A stretch of DNA of 64,000 bases from Meishania litoralis (GCF_042611095.1 NZ_JBHFPV010000004.1:124001-188000); one strand, 5' to 3'. Counted from the stretch's first letter, positions 25,975 through 34,673 are shown. Program-made: numbers and translations. The notes: generated from the letters alone by a model not told the origin.

Positions 25975-27174
25975 GTGATTAAAGTTTTTAAAAATATTAA
26001 AGGTGACAAAGCACTTTGGGCGGTAGTGGCCCTTTTGGGGTTATTCTCGTTCCTTCCGGTATATAGTGCCAGTAGTAACTTGGTCTATGTCGTTGGCAGT
26101 GGTACGCCCATGGGTTGGTTGGTCAAACATGCCGTTCTTTTGTTTTTGGGCTTCGGTATCATTTATGGCGTTCACCGCATTCCTACACATTTTTTTAAAG
26201 GTCTTTCTCTTATCGCAATGCCCATCGTTATTATTCTATTGGCTTTCACATTGGCCCAGGGCACTACTGTCGAAGGTGCCAATGCGAGCCGATGGATCCG
26301 TTTACCTTTAATTGGTATAAAATTTCAGGCATCGACCTTGGCGGCCGTGGTCCTGATGATTTATGTGGCCAGATACTTGACAAAGGTCCAAGATAAGGTC
26401 GTGACCTTTACGGAAAGTATCTTGCCCTTGTGGGTTCCTGTTTTCTTGACCGTGGTACTCATTTTGCCGGCTAATTTCTCGACTGCGGCGATTATTTTTT
26501 CCATGGTATTGTTGCTCTGTTTTTTAGGAGGATATCCTATTAAATATTTGATAGGAATCGTAGGAACGGGAATCCTGTTTTTGACAATTTTTATACTTAT
26601 GGCCAAGGCATTTCCAGATATGTTTCCGAACCGGGTGGATACCTGGACGAGTCGTATAGAAAGTTTTTGGAACCCTGAGGATAGCGAAGATGTATACCAA
26701 ATAGAAAAGGCGAAGATTGCTATCGCTTCAGGAGGTCTTGTAGGCAAAGGGGCCGGTAAGAGCGTTCAAAAAAACTTTCTGCCGCAGAGCTCCTCTGATT
26801 TCATATACGCCATCATTGTTGAAGAATATGGCCTCTTGGGCGGTTTTGTGCTGATGTTCTTTTATATGTTCCTGTTGTTCAGAATTGTTGTCATAGCCAA
26901 TGGGGCGCCTACAATTTTCGGAAAATTATTGGCATTGGGGGTTGGTTTGCCCATTATTTTTCAGGCACTTATAAATATGGCGGTGGCCGTCGAACTGTTT
27001 CCGGTGACCGGACAGAATTTGCCGTTGATCAGTAGTGGCGGTACTTCGGGGTGGATGACTTGCTTGGCTATTGGCATTATTTTGAGCGTGAGCAACAAGA
27101 ATATAATATCTGAAAAAGAGGCGGTAGATATGAACAGTAATAATCCATTGGAGGTTCTAAGTGGGCAATTATAG
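25975..27174 (+). CDS. ftsW: Peptidoglycan glycosyltransferase / SEDS protein FtsW
   Basis: FtsW polymerises lipid II at the septum with its PBP partner. The 399-residue, roughly ten-helix protein shows ANASRWIRLP, the central VGKGAGKSVQKNFLPQSSSDFIYA block with SSDFI, and LPLISSGGTSGWMT. Start is GTG, 2 bases after murD. It overlaps murG by 14 bases. Confidence 0.94.
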   Translation: MIKVFKNIKGDKALWAVVALLGLFSFLPVYSASSNLVYVVGSGTPMGWLVKHAVLLFLGFGIIYGVHRIPTHFFKGLSLIAMPIVIILLAFTLAQGTTVEGANASRWIRLPLIGIKFQASTLAAVVLMIYVARYLTKVQDKVVTFTESILPLWVPVFLTVVLILPANFSTAAIIFSMVLLLCFLGGYPIKYLIGIVGTGILFLTIFILMAKAFPDMFPNRVDTWTSRIESFWNPEDSEDVYQIEKAKIAIASGGLVGKGAGKSVQKNFLPQSSSDFIYAIIVEEYGLLGGFVLMFFYMFLLFRIVVIANGAPTIFGKLLALGVGLPIIFQALINMAVAVELFPVTGQNLPLISSGGTSGWMTCLAIGIILSVSNKNIISEKEAVDMNSNNPLEVLSGQL

Positions 27175-28303
27175 GTTCATACTTTCGGGCGGGGGTACCG
27201 GTGGCCACATTTACCCGGCCATCGCGATCGCCAACGAGTTGAAAAGAAGGCATCCTGATGCCAAGTTTTTGTTTGTTGGTGCGAAGGATAGAATGGAAAT
27301 GGAGAAGGTGCCCCAAGCAGGGTACGAAATAGAAGGATTATGGATTACAGGGTTGCAACGGAAACTGACCCTTAAAAATTTAATGTTCCCCTTTAAACTG
27401 ATAAGTAGTTTGGTGAAGTCAGGCAAAATAGTTTCGCGGTTTAGGCCCCATGCGGTTGTGGGCACAGGAGGCTTTGCCAGTGGCCCTTTATTGAAGGTGG
27501 CGTCAGGGCGGGGCATTCCCTGTGTATTGCAAGAACAAAATTCGTTCGCGGGCATTACCAACAAATTGCTGAAAGATAAAGTCGCCAAAATATGTGTGGC
27601 CTATGACGGTATGGAAAAGTTCTTTCCGGCTGATAAGATCGTGAAGACCGGCAATCCGGTCCGTGGCGATTTGGTCGATCTGCAAAAGGACAATCAAGAA
27701 GCCGTGGATTTTTTCGGACTGGATAGAACAAAACCCATCCTGTTGATTCTGGGGGGGAGTCTAGGTGCCAGAAGAATCAATCAACTGATCGAACAAAAAC
27801 TCGACTTTTTTAAAGCAAAGGGGGTTCAAGTGATATGGCAATGTGGCAAACTTTATTTTGATGAGTACAAGAAATATGGATCACAAGATGTAAAGGTCTT
27901 TGATTTTCTAAATCGAATGGATTTTGCCTATATAGCCGCAGATATGATCATCTCAAGGGCGGGGGCCGGTTCGGTCTCTGAATTATGTATCGTTGGTAAA
28001 CCGGTAATATTCATTCCCTCGCCGAACGTTGCCGAGGATCACCAGACCAAGAATGCGGAAGCGTTGGTTGGCCAGAACGCGGCGATTCTCATTAAGGAAA
28101 AAGAATTGGATACGGAATTCGATTCGGTGTTCTCAAGTTTGTACGAATCAAAAGAAAAACAGCGGGCATTGGGCCTGAATATTAAAAAACTGGCCATGCC
28201 AAGGGCTACCGACCATATCGTTGACGAAATAGAGCGATTATTGGCGAATGGTAAACAGCAAACGGTAAGCAAAAACCATCAAGAAACAACCATCAAAGAA
28301 TAA
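27161..28303 (+). CDS. murG: UDP-GlcNAc:lipid I N-acetylglucosaminyltransferase
   Basis: MurG turns lipid I into lipid II at the membrane surface. The 380-residue GT28 protein has SGGGTGGHIYPA at residues 8-19, VGTGGFASGP, EQNSFAGITNKLL and ISRAGAGSVSELC. Start is GTG inside the ftsW end, implying coupling. Confidence 0.95.
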   Translation: MGNYRFILSGGGTGGHIYPAIAIANELKRRHPDAKFLFVGAKDRMEMEKVPQAGYEIEGLWITGLQRKLTLKNLMFPFKLISSLVKSGKIVSRFRPHAVVGTGGFASGPLLKVASGRGIPCVLQEQNSFAGITNKLLKDKVAKICVAYDGMEKFFPADKIVKTGNPVRGDLVDLQKDNQEAVDFFGLDRTKPILLILGGSLGARRINQLIEQKLDFFKAKGVQVIWQCGKLYFDEYKKYGSQDVKVFDFLNRMDFAYIAADMIISRAGAGSVSELCIVGKPVIFIPSPNVAEDHQTKNAEALVGQNAAILIKEKELDTEFDSVFSSLYESKEKQRALGLNIKKLAMPRATDHIVDEIERLLANGKQQTVSKNHQETTIKE

Positions 28304-28311
28304 CGGATATT

Positions 28312-29664
28312 TTGAACCTGAATAACATACATAACGTCTATTTTATCGGTATCGGGGGCATCGGTATGTCGGCGTTGGCCCGTTATTTCAAGTTCGTTGG
28401 CAAAAATGTAGCGGGATACGACAAGACCGAAACACCTTTGACCAAAGTGTTGGGAGATTTGCATATAGATATCCATTACGACGACAATATTGATTTGATA
28501 CCGCAAGGATTTGATAAGGTTGACGATACATTGGTCGTATATACTCCGGCAGTCCCGAATAGTCATTCTGAATATCAATATTTCTTATCAAATGATTTCG
28601 AGGTCAAAAAGCGGTCCGAGGTTTTGGGCCTTATAACGAAAGATACATTTTGCTTCGCCGTCGCAGGAACGCATGGAAAGACCACGACATCAAGTATACT
28701 GGCACATTTGCTCAAAGAGGCGGGCACCCCCTTTACGGCGTTTTTAGGAGGTATATCAGAAGATTTCAACAGCAACTTTCTTTTTGAGGGCGCTGATTAT
28801 TCGGTTGTTGAGGCCGATGAGTTCGACCGTTCTTTTTTGCGATTGTTTCCCGATGTGGCCTGTGTGACCTCGATGGATGCAGACCATTTGGATATATATG
28901 GAGATCACGATGCCCTCAAAAAATCTTTTCAAGAATTTGTCGAACGAATAGCGCCCGACGGAAAATTATTTGTTCGCAATGGATTGCCGCTTAAAGGAAT
29001 TACCTATGGTATAGAAGACGATTCTGATTACTGTATCAGAAATTTAAAAATACAACATGGCGCCTACATTTTTGACTTGCATACTCCCGATGCTACCCTA
29101 TCGGGAGTAAAATTCAACAAGCCCGGAAAGCATAATCTGCTTAATGGACTGGTCGCTTTTGCAATGGCGGAACAAGCTGGTTCCCCCCGGCACCGCCTTG
29201 CAGGGGCTTTGGAAACTTTTAAAGGGGTGCAACGAAGGTTTTCATACCATATCAAAGAAGACAACTTTATTTTTATCGATGACTACGCCCATCACCCGGC
29301 AGAGATCAGTGCGGTCTATGATGCTATTGGTGAAATGCATCCAGGTAAACGTGTACTTGCTATTTTTCAGCCCCACCTATTCTCAAGAACGAAAGATTTT
29401 GCCGATGAGTTTGCCAAGAGCTTGTCGAAATTTGACAGCGTTGCGCTGCTTGATATCTATCCGGCAAGAGAAGAACCGATCGAAGGCATTACCTCACAAT
29501 GGTTATTGGATAAAATAGAAAATCAGAACAAAACCCTGATCGATAAATCAAAGATCATGGATGAAATTAAAAAACAAAATCCCGAAGTACTGGTCACCAT
29601 GGGTGCAGGTGACATCGGACTCGAAATATCAAAAATCAAAAAAGAACTGGATCATGCGCATTAA
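28312..29664 (+). CDS. murC: UDP-MurNAc:L-alanine ligase
   Basis: MurC adds the first residue of the stem peptide. The 450-residue protein has FIGIGGIGMSALA at its N-terminus, the ATP loop GTHGKTTTSS, EADEFDRSFL, DDYAHHPAEI and FQPHLFSRT. Start is TTG. The stop overlaps the ftsQ start by 11 bases. Confidence 0.95.
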   Translation: MNLNNIHNVYFIGIGGIGMSALARYFKFVGKNVAGYDKTETPLTKVLGDLHIDIHYDDNIDLIPQGFDKVDDTLVVYTPAVPNSHSEYQYFLSNDFEVKKRSEVLGLITKDTFCFAVAGTHGKTTTSSILAHLLKEAGTPFTAFLGGISEDFNSNFLFEGADYSVVEADEFDRSFLRLFPDVACVTSMDADHLDIYGDHDALKKSFQEFVERIAPDGKLFVRNGLPLKGITYGIEDDSDYCIRNLKIQHGAYIFDLHTPDATLSGVKFNKPGKHNLLNGLVAFAMAEQAGSPRHRLAGALETFKGVQRRFSYHIKEDNFIFIDDYAHHPAEISAVYDAIGEMHPGKRVLAIFQPHLFSRTKDFADEFAKSLSKFDSVALLDIYPAREEPIEGITSQWLLDKIENQNKTLIDKSKIMDEIKKQNPEVLVTMGAGDIGLEISKIKKELDHAH

Positions 29665-30373
29665 TTGGGACTATATCAAATTAATGGCCCTTCTCTTGGT
29701 CATTTTCGGCCTCTTCGCATTCTCGAACGAAAGAAGTAAAAAAAGGGCTGTCACAGGTATTAACGTGGAATTCGTTGGTGATCAGAACCTTTATATAACA
29801 GAGGCCATGGTTAATAAATTGTTAATACAAAAATATGGGAGCCTCACGAACATGCCCAAAGAAAAATTAGTTTTGAATACTATGGAAGAGGTCATTGAGA
29901 CCAATAAAATGGTAAAGAACGCCCAAGTGTATCTTACTGTAAATGGGGAGCTTACGTCTAAGATCGTTCAGCGACGGCCAATCGGAAGAATTGAGGGGAG
30001 TACAAAGTTTTATCTTGATGATGAGGGAAAACGCATGCCGTTATCCATGAGCCACTCCGCAAGAGTGCCCATCATAACAGGTAAGATTACGGGCAAAAGT
30101 CTAGAGGATGTCTATGAAATTCTAAAGTACATCAACGATGACAATTTCCTTAGAAAAAATGTAATCGGCATACATGTCGAAGACGAAGAAAATTATCAAT
30201 TGAAATTCAGAATGGAAAACTTCGTGGTAAACCTTGGCGGTATCGATAATCTCGAGGAAAAGTTCAAGAATTTCAAGGCTTTTTACATAAAGGCCGATAA
30301 AGACAGTACGCTCGATGACTTTGCCATAGTAAGTCTTGAGTTCAACAATCAGGTAGTGTGCACAAAAATATAA
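29654..30373 (+). CDS. ftsQ: Cell division protein FtsQ
   Basis: FtsQ is a bitopic protein bridging early and late divisome parts. ATG at 29654 gives MRINWDYIKLMALLLVIFGL, placing the membrane helix at about residues 8-25, followed by a POTRA-like segment (VTGINVEFVGDQNLYIT) and a beta domain, 239 residues in all. A longer in-frame reading from 29561 lies wholly inside murC and is rejected. It sits in the canonical order murC-ftsQ-ftsA. Confidence 0.92.
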   Translation: MRINWDYIKLMALLLVIFGLFAFSNERSKKRAVTGINVEFVGDQNLYITEAMVNKLLIQKYGSLTNMPKEKLVLNTMEEVIETNKMVKNAQVYLTVNGELTSKIVQRRPIGRIEGSTKFYLDDEGKRMPLSMSHSARVPIITGKITGKSLEDVYEILKYINDDNFLRKNVIGIHVEDEENYQLKFRMENFVVNLGGIDNLEEKFKNFKAFYIKADKDSTLDDFAIVSLEFNNQVVCTKI

Positions 30374-30382
30374 ATCAATCAA

Positions 30383-31711
30383 ATGGAACAGGGTAATTAT
30401 TCAGTAGGGCTTGACATAGGAACGACAAAGATCGTTGCCATAATTGGTCGTAAAAATGAATATGGTAAAATCGAGATATTGGGCATCGGTAGGTCCAAAA
30501 GTCTTGGTGTTCACAGAGGTGTGGTGAACAATATTACCCAAACCATAAAATCGATCCAACAGGCGGTCGAAGAGGCCGAGGTCAACTCAGGCCTAAAAAT
30601 AGGTTCGGTGGTCGTCGGTATCGCAGGACAACATATTAGAAGCTTACAGCATAGTGACTACATTACCCGGTCCGATTCGGAGGAAGTGATCAATGAAAAT
30701 GATCTTGATAAATTGGTGAACCAGGTATATAAATTGGTCATGTTGCCTGGTGAAGAGATTATTCATGTTCTCCCACAGGAGTATAAGGTCGATGGGCAGG
30801 CCGAAATCAAACAACCCATCGGAATGTACGGTGGTAGGCTCGAAGCAAACTTTCATGTGGTCGTTGGCCAAGTGTCGTCGATCAAGAACGTAGGCAGGTG
30901 TATCAAGAGCGCCGGGTTGGATCTCGGTAATATTACATTGGAACCGTTGGCCTCATCTGAAGCCGTATTAAGCCAAGAAGAAAAGGAAGCTGGTGTTGCA
31001 TTGATAGATATAGGTGGCGGAACCACGGATCTCGCCATATTCAAGGATGGTATTATCCGTCATACCGCGGTAATCCCTTTTGGTGGCGGCGTGATTACCG
31101 AAGATATCAAAGAGGGGTGCTCGATAATCGAAAAACAGGCCGAATTGCTGAAAATCAAATTCGGTTCGGCATGGCCCGGTGAAAACAAGGATAATGAAAT
31201 CGTATCCATCCCAGGTTTAAGGGGAAGGGAGCCCAAGGAGATTACGCTTAAGAATCTATCAAAGATCATTCATGCGCGTGTGGTCGAAATTATAGAGCAG
31301 GTCTATGTTGAAATTAAGAACTATGGCCATGAGGAACAGAAAAAGAAATTAATTGCAGGTATTGTACTTACAGGCGGCGGGAGTCAGTTAAAGCACCTAA
31401 AACAATTGGTCGAGTACATTACGGGAATGGATACCAGAATCGGGTACCCGAACGAGCATTTGGCCGGAGATACCGATGAAGAAATCGCCAGTCCGCTATA
31501 TGCGACGGCAGTGGGCCTTTTGATGAATGCCGTTCAAAACGAGGCAAAAGGAAAGACTATCGGCAAAAGAGATGTAGAAGAAGTACATGAAATGGCCTAT
31601 GCCGGGCATGATGAAGAGGCCGGAGCAACTGCCAAAGTGAAAAGAGAGCGTAAATCGGTTTTTGATAAGTGGTCTGAAAAGCTAAAGGATTTTTTGGATA
31701 ACGCCGAGTAG
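30383..31711 (+). CDS. ftsA: Cell division protein FtsA
   Basis: FtsA is the actin-like membrane tether of FtsZ. The 442-residue protein has the phosphate-1 motif GLDIGTTKIVAIIG, the 1C subdomain, ALIDIGGGTTDLAIF and GIVLTGGGSQLKHL. The C-terminus (about 400-442) is charged and ends SVFDKWSEKLKDFLDNAE, a plausible amphipathic membrane-targeting helix. Confidence 0.95.
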   Translation: MEQGNYSVGLDIGTTKIVAIIGRKNEYGKIEILGIGRSKSLGVHRGVVNNITQTIKSIQQAVEEAEVNSGLKIGSVVVGIAGQHIRSLQHSDYITRSDSEEVINENDLDKLVNQVYKLVMLPGEEIIHVLPQEYKVDGQAEIKQPIGMYGGRLEANFHVVVGQVSSIKNVGRCIKSAGLDLGNITLEPLASSEAVLSQEEKEAGVALIDIGGGTTDLAIFKDGIIRHTAVIPFGGGVITEDIKEGCSIIEKQAELLKIKFGSAWPGENKDNEIVSIPGLRGREPKEITLKNLSKIIHARVVEIIEQVYVEIKNYGHEEQKKKLIAGIVLTGGGSQLKHLKQLVEYITGMDTRIGYPNEHLAGDTDEEIASPLYATAVGLLMNAVQNEAKGKTIGKRDVEEVHEMAYAGHDEEAGATAKVKRERKSVFDKWSEKLKDFLDNAE

Positions 31712-31755
31712 ATAATGCGAATAAACAATAACCAGTAATACATAATACAACTACT

Positions 31756-33672
31756 ATGAGCAACGACATGGAATTAGAAGGAATCGCTTTTGACCTTCCA
31801 AAGAACCAAAGCAATGTTATTAAAGTCATCGGGGTCGGTGGAGGAGGAAGCAACGCCATAAACCACATGTTCCAAGCTGGAATCAATGGTGTTGATTTCG
31901 TGATTCTCAACACGGATCAGCAGGCGTTGACCAATAGCACCGTGCCCAATAAAATCCAACTGGGAGTTTCATTGACCGAAGGACTGGGTGCCGGAGCGAA
32001 CCCAGAGGTAGGCGAGCAAGCGGCTTTGGAAAGTATGGAAGATATCAAGAACATGTTGGACCATAATACAAAAATGGTCTTTATAACTGCCGGTATGGGT
32101 GGGGGAACAGGTACTGGTGCTGCTCCCGTTATCGCCAAACAGGCAAAGGAAATGGATATTCTTACCGTAGGAATCGTAACCATGCCATTTCAATTTGAAG
32201 GCAATATGCGTTGTCAACAAGCCCAGGTAGGTATCGAAAAACTTAGAAGTAATGTTGACTCGCTCATAGTCATCAACAATAATAAGTTACGTGAAGTATA
32301 TGGTAATTTAGGGTTCAAGGCCGGTTTTTCAAAAGCCGATGAAGTTCTGGCTACCGCTGCCCGCGGAATTGCCGAGGTGATTACCCATCATTATACACAG
32401 AACATAGATTTACGTGACGCCAAGACGGTGCTATCGAATAGCGGTACTGCCATTATGGGGTCGGCCATGGCATCGGGATCCGCAAGGGCCAATGAGGCGA
32501 TAATGAAAGCACTTGATTCCCCCTTGTTGAACGATAATAAGATTACTGGCGCCAAAAATGTACTGCTGTTGATCGTTTCGGGTACTTCAGAGATTACCAT
32601 TGATGAAATTGGCGAAATCAATGATCATATTCAGATCGAGGCCGGTCATGGCGCGAACATCATTATGGGTGTGGGTGAAGATGAAGATTTAGGAGACGCC
32701 ATTGCGGTTACCGTGATTGCCACAGGGTTCAATGTCGATCAACAAGATGACATTGTAAATACCGAATCGAAGAAGATTATCCATACCTTGGAAGATGAAC
32801 AAAAAGCGGTACATAATCTATCTTCCGGTAACGTTGTTCATCAACTGGGAGATGTTGAAGTTTTCGAAGAGCCTATTTTGAAGGACTTTGGAGGTGAAGA
32901 TGAAATGGAGTTGATTCCGACCTCTAACTACATTAGAAACTTCAATGTTTTCTATGATGAGGTATTGGCAGAAAATGTTTCGGAAGATGACTTCGTAATC
33001 ATTGAATCGAAGAATGAAATTGAAAACTCCAAGGTCGGTGATCGGAACGTGCCACCTACAAGGCAAGTTGAAGAGGACCAAATCGAAATGAGTTTCGATT
33101 TGCCGTTGGTCAATTCGGAAGATGATGAAGAATATACGGACAATGTAATTACGTTTGACCTTGATGAAGAAGTGAAAGATCTTGACGTGAACGATCATAT
33201 CGAGGTGATTCCGGTATTGGAGTACAATAAAGAAGGAGAGACTCGATATAGCCTTGACGACTATATGGAATTGGAGAATAGCCTTACCGGGGCCAAATCA
33301 AAAGCGGAAGAATTCGAACCCAAGATCATTGAAGACGAATTGGTCTTTGAAAGAAAGGTTGTGTCTATGGATCAAGCGCAACAAACTTTCGATGACAAAC
33401 AAATCGATCCAATGGATACGCCTCTTGAAGAATTGTTGAAACAAAGGGCCGATGAGCGTCGAAGAAAGCTTAAAGATTTCAATTATAAGTTTCAAAATCA
33501 AGTGAACAATATTGACGAAATTGAAAAACAGCCAGCGTATAAACGTCAGGGTGTCAACCTAAACGATATACCACAGGAAAAAAAAGTATCTAGAACGACT
33601 TTAGGAGAGGATAGTAATGGTGAGATCCAATTGCGATCCAATAATTCTTTTCTAAACGACAATGTAGATTAA
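31756..33672 (+). CDS. ftsZ: Cell division GTPase FtsZ with extended C-terminal linker
   Basis: FtsZ is the tubulin-like Z-ring scaffold. The 638-residue protein has GVGGGGSNAINHM near residue 25, the GTP signature GMGGGTGTGAAPV near 115 and the T7 loop NVDSLIVINNNKL region. The GTPase core ends near residue 330, and about 300 acidic, low-complexity residues follow, far longer than the E. coli tail. It ends in FLNDNVD. A strong terminator lies just downstream, closing the dcw cluster. Confidence 0.96.
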   Translation: MSNDMELEGIAFDLPKNQSNVIKVIGVGGGGSNAINHMFQAGINGVDFVILNTDQQALTNSTVPNKIQLGVSLTEGLGAGANPEVGEQAALESMEDIKNMLDHNTKMVFITAGMGGGTGTGAAPVIAKQAKEMDILTVGIVTMPFQFEGNMRCQQAQVGIEKLRSNVDSLIVINNNKLREVYGNLGFKAGFSKADEVLATAARGIAEVITHHYTQNIDLRDAKTVLSNSGTAIMGSAMASGSARANEAIMKALDSPLLNDNKITGAKNVLLLIVSGTSEITIDEIGEINDHIQIEAGHGANIIMGVGEDEDLGDAIAVTVIATGFNVDQQDDIVNTESKKIIHTLEDEQKAVHNLSSGNVVHQLGDVEVFEEPILKDFGGEDEMELIPTSNYIRNFNVFYDEVLAENVSEDDFVIIESKNEIENSKVGDRNVPPTRQVEEDQIEMSFDLPLVNSEDDEEYTDNVITFDLDEEVKDLDVNDHIEVIPVLEYNKEGETRYSLDDYMELENSLTGAKSKAEEFEPKIIEDELVFERKVVSMDQAQQTFDDKQIDPMDTPLEELLKQRADERRRKLKDFNYKFQNQVNNIDEIEKQPAYKRQGVNLNDIPQEKKVSRTTLGEDSNGEIQLRSNNSFLNDNVD

Positions 33673-33702
33673 GGCTAGTTCAAATTAAGTTTTCCCATAA
33701 CC

Positions 33703-33741
33703 ATAAACCCGAAAATACCGATTATTTTCGGGTTTATTTTT
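33703..33741 (+). terminator. Strong terminator after ftsZ
   Basis: A perfect 15-bp stem (33703-33717 with 33723-33737, core AAACCCGAAAATA) with loop CCGAT is followed by a T-rich run. It ends the dcw transcript and abuts the next promoter. Confidence 0.9.
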
Positions 33742-33749
33742 TATCTTTG
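33742..33749 (+). promoter_or_regulatory. -7 element of the YqeY-family gene promoter
   Basis: TATCTTTG fits TAnnTTTG and begins just after the ftsZ terminator, 21 bases before the ATG. A -33 TTG is not clear because that region is the terminator stem. Confidence 0.55.
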
Positions 33750-33770
33750 CACTCCTAAAAACTGTATGCT

Positions 33771-34217
33771 ATGGGCTTACAACAAGAGGTAATGGAACAG
33801 ATGAAAATTGCGATGAAAGCTAAGGATAGTGTTGCCTTAGAGTCATTGAGAGCAATAAAGTCGGCGTTGTTATTGGCCAATACGGAAAGTGGCGCAGGTG
33901 AACTTACCGAAGCGGACGAGATTAAATTAGTCCAGAAATTGGTCAAGCAACGAAAAGACAGTGCGGCCATATTTACCGAACAGGGCAGGGCCGATTTGGC
34001 GGAACCCGAATTGGCGCAGGCCGCGGTCATTGAAAAATTCCTTCCAGAACAATTGACGCAAGAAGAAATAGAGAAAGTAGTGATTATGGCCATCGATTCG
34101 ATGGGTGCCTCGGGCATGAAAGATATGGGAAAGGTAATGGGAGTCGTATCCAAAGAATTGGCCGGCCAAGCCGATGGTAAAACGATTTCTACAATTGTAA
34201 AGAATAAATTATCTTAG
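33771..34217 (+). CDS. GatB/YqeY-domain protein
   Basis: The 148-residue, helix-rich protein matches the YqeY family (LQQEVMEQMKIAMKAKDSVALESLRAIKSALLL split by short gaps; FLPEQLTQEEI; GMKDMGKVMGVV; KNKLS end). This family resembles the C-terminal domain of GatB in the tRNA amidotransferase, but its role is not established. Downstream begins the tRNA-Arg region. Confidence 0.88.
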   Translation: MGLQQEVMEQMKIAMKAKDSVALESLRAIKSALLLANTESGAGELTEADEIKLVQKLVKQRKDSAAIFTEQGRADLAEPELAQAAVIEKFLPEQLTQEEIEKVVIMAIDSMGASGMKDMGKVMGVVSKELAGQADGKTISTIVKNKLS

Positions 34218-34250
34218 CCGACGCTAAAATGAAGAGGCCGCGTGGCGCAA

Positions 34251-34269
34251 TCCGCCATAGGCGGACGCG
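34251..34269. repeat. 19-nt palindrome-bearing insertion 1
   Basis: TCCGCC and GGCGGA form a 6-bp perfect stem around ATA, followed by CGCG. It interrupts the D-loop of the tRNA fragment and is absent from the intact tRNA. Confidence 0.7.
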
Positions 34270-34276
34270 CTGAATA

Positions 34277-34295
34277 CGGGCCCGACCCGGTCGGG
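34277..34295. repeat. 19-nt palindrome-bearing insertion 2
   Basis: CCCGACC (34281-34287) and GGTCGGG (34289-34295) form a 7-bp perfect stem; CGGG precedes it. It separates the D-loop from the 3' D-stem. It has the same length as insertion 1 but an unrelated sequence. Confidence 0.7.
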
Positions 34296-34304
34296 GCGCA
34301 TCAG

Positions 34305-34559
34305 ATGGAGTATTATGTTTATGTTTTGAAGAGTATCGATTTTGGAAGGAATTATGTTGGATTTACAAGAAATGTTGAGAAACGTTTAAGACAACATAAT
34401 TCAGGGAAGACAAAATCGACTAAACCATATGTTCCTTGGAGAATACTTTTTATAGAGACTTTTGAGATTAAGGAAGACGCTTTGGCAAGGGAGAAGTTCT
34501 TAAAAACAGGAAAAGGAAGAGAATATATTAAGAATCGGCCGCGTGGCGCAACTGAATAG
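34305..34559 (+). CDS. GIY-YIG domain nuclease, tRNA-associated
   Basis: An 84-residue single-domain protein: YYVYVLKS and NYVGFTRN give the GIY-YIG pair, followed by the Arg of EKRLRQHN and the Glu-containing helix EDALAREKFLKTGKGREYI. It belongs with small UvrC/URI-type nucleases. ATG at 34305 removes 21 residues encoded by the tRNA fragment in the longer GTG frame. Its last codons (NRPRGATE) are read from the 5' end of the intact tRNA-Arg, whose sequence contains its stop. Being flanked by tRNA copies suggests a tRNA-targeting mobile or homing-like element; cleavage activity is inferred. Confidence 0.8.
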   Translation: MEYYVYVLKSIDFGRNYVGFTRNVEKRLRQHNSGKTKSTKPYVPWRILFIETFEIKEDALAREKFLKTGKGREYIKNRPRGATE

Positions 34560-34610
34560 CGCATCAGATTTCGGCTCTGAGGGTTGGGGGTTTGAATCCC
34601 TCCGCGGTCA
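34537..34610 (+). tRNA. tRNA-Arg, anticodon UCG
   Basis: A full cloverleaf can be drawn: acceptor GGCCGCG with CGCGGTC (one G-U), D-stem GCGC/GCGC, anticodon stem TCAGA/TCTGA with loop TTTCGGC (anticodon TCG, reading CGA), variable GGGTT, T-stem GGGGG/CCCTC with loop TTTGAAT, discriminator A. CCA is not encoded. The D-loop (AACTGAATA) lacks the usual GG pair. It overlaps the end of the GIY-YIG gene by 23 bases. Confidence 0.9.
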
Positions 34611-34638
34611 CGAATGAACCACAAAAAAGTGGAAATAT

Positions 34639-34673
34639 GAGCGAGTTTCAAAAATGAAGCTCGCTTCTTTTTT
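34639..34673 (+). terminator. Terminator of tRNA-Arg (repeat unit 1)
   Basis: GAGCGAGTTTC (34639-34649) and GAAGCTCGCTT (34656-34666) pair over 11 positions with two G-U pairs around loop AAAAAT, followed by CTTTTTT. It lies 29 bases after the tRNA. Confidence 0.85.

Larger units (their letters stand above)
34236..34306 (+). pseudogene. Broken 5' fragment of tRNA-Arg with two palindrome-bearing insertions
   Basis: Removing two 19-base insertions leaves the first 33 bases of the intact tRNA-Arg at 34537: GGCCGCGTGGCGCA (34236-34249), A, CTGAATA (34270-34276) and GCGCATCAGAT (34296-34306). Homology stops at the 5' edge of the anticodon loop, where the GIY-YIG gene begins. The inserts split the D-loop and the D-stem, so this copy cannot be a working tRNA. 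It is a direct repeat of the downstream tRNA. Confidence 0.85.

Noticed and set aside
29561..29653. N-terminal extension of FtsQ
   Set aside because: It lies within murC in another frame and would place 31 polar residues before the membrane helix; ATG at 29654 fits the family.
34242..34304. Longer GIY-YIG protein starting at GTG in the tRNA fragment
   Set aside because: The extra 21 residues are encoded only by tRNA sequence and the palindromic insertions. ATG at 34305 begins exactly at the family N-terminus.
34236..34610. Group I or group II intron splitting a tRNA
   Set aside because: The downstream tRNA is complete, so splicing is not needed, and no intron core sequence was recognised in the 230 bases between the copies.
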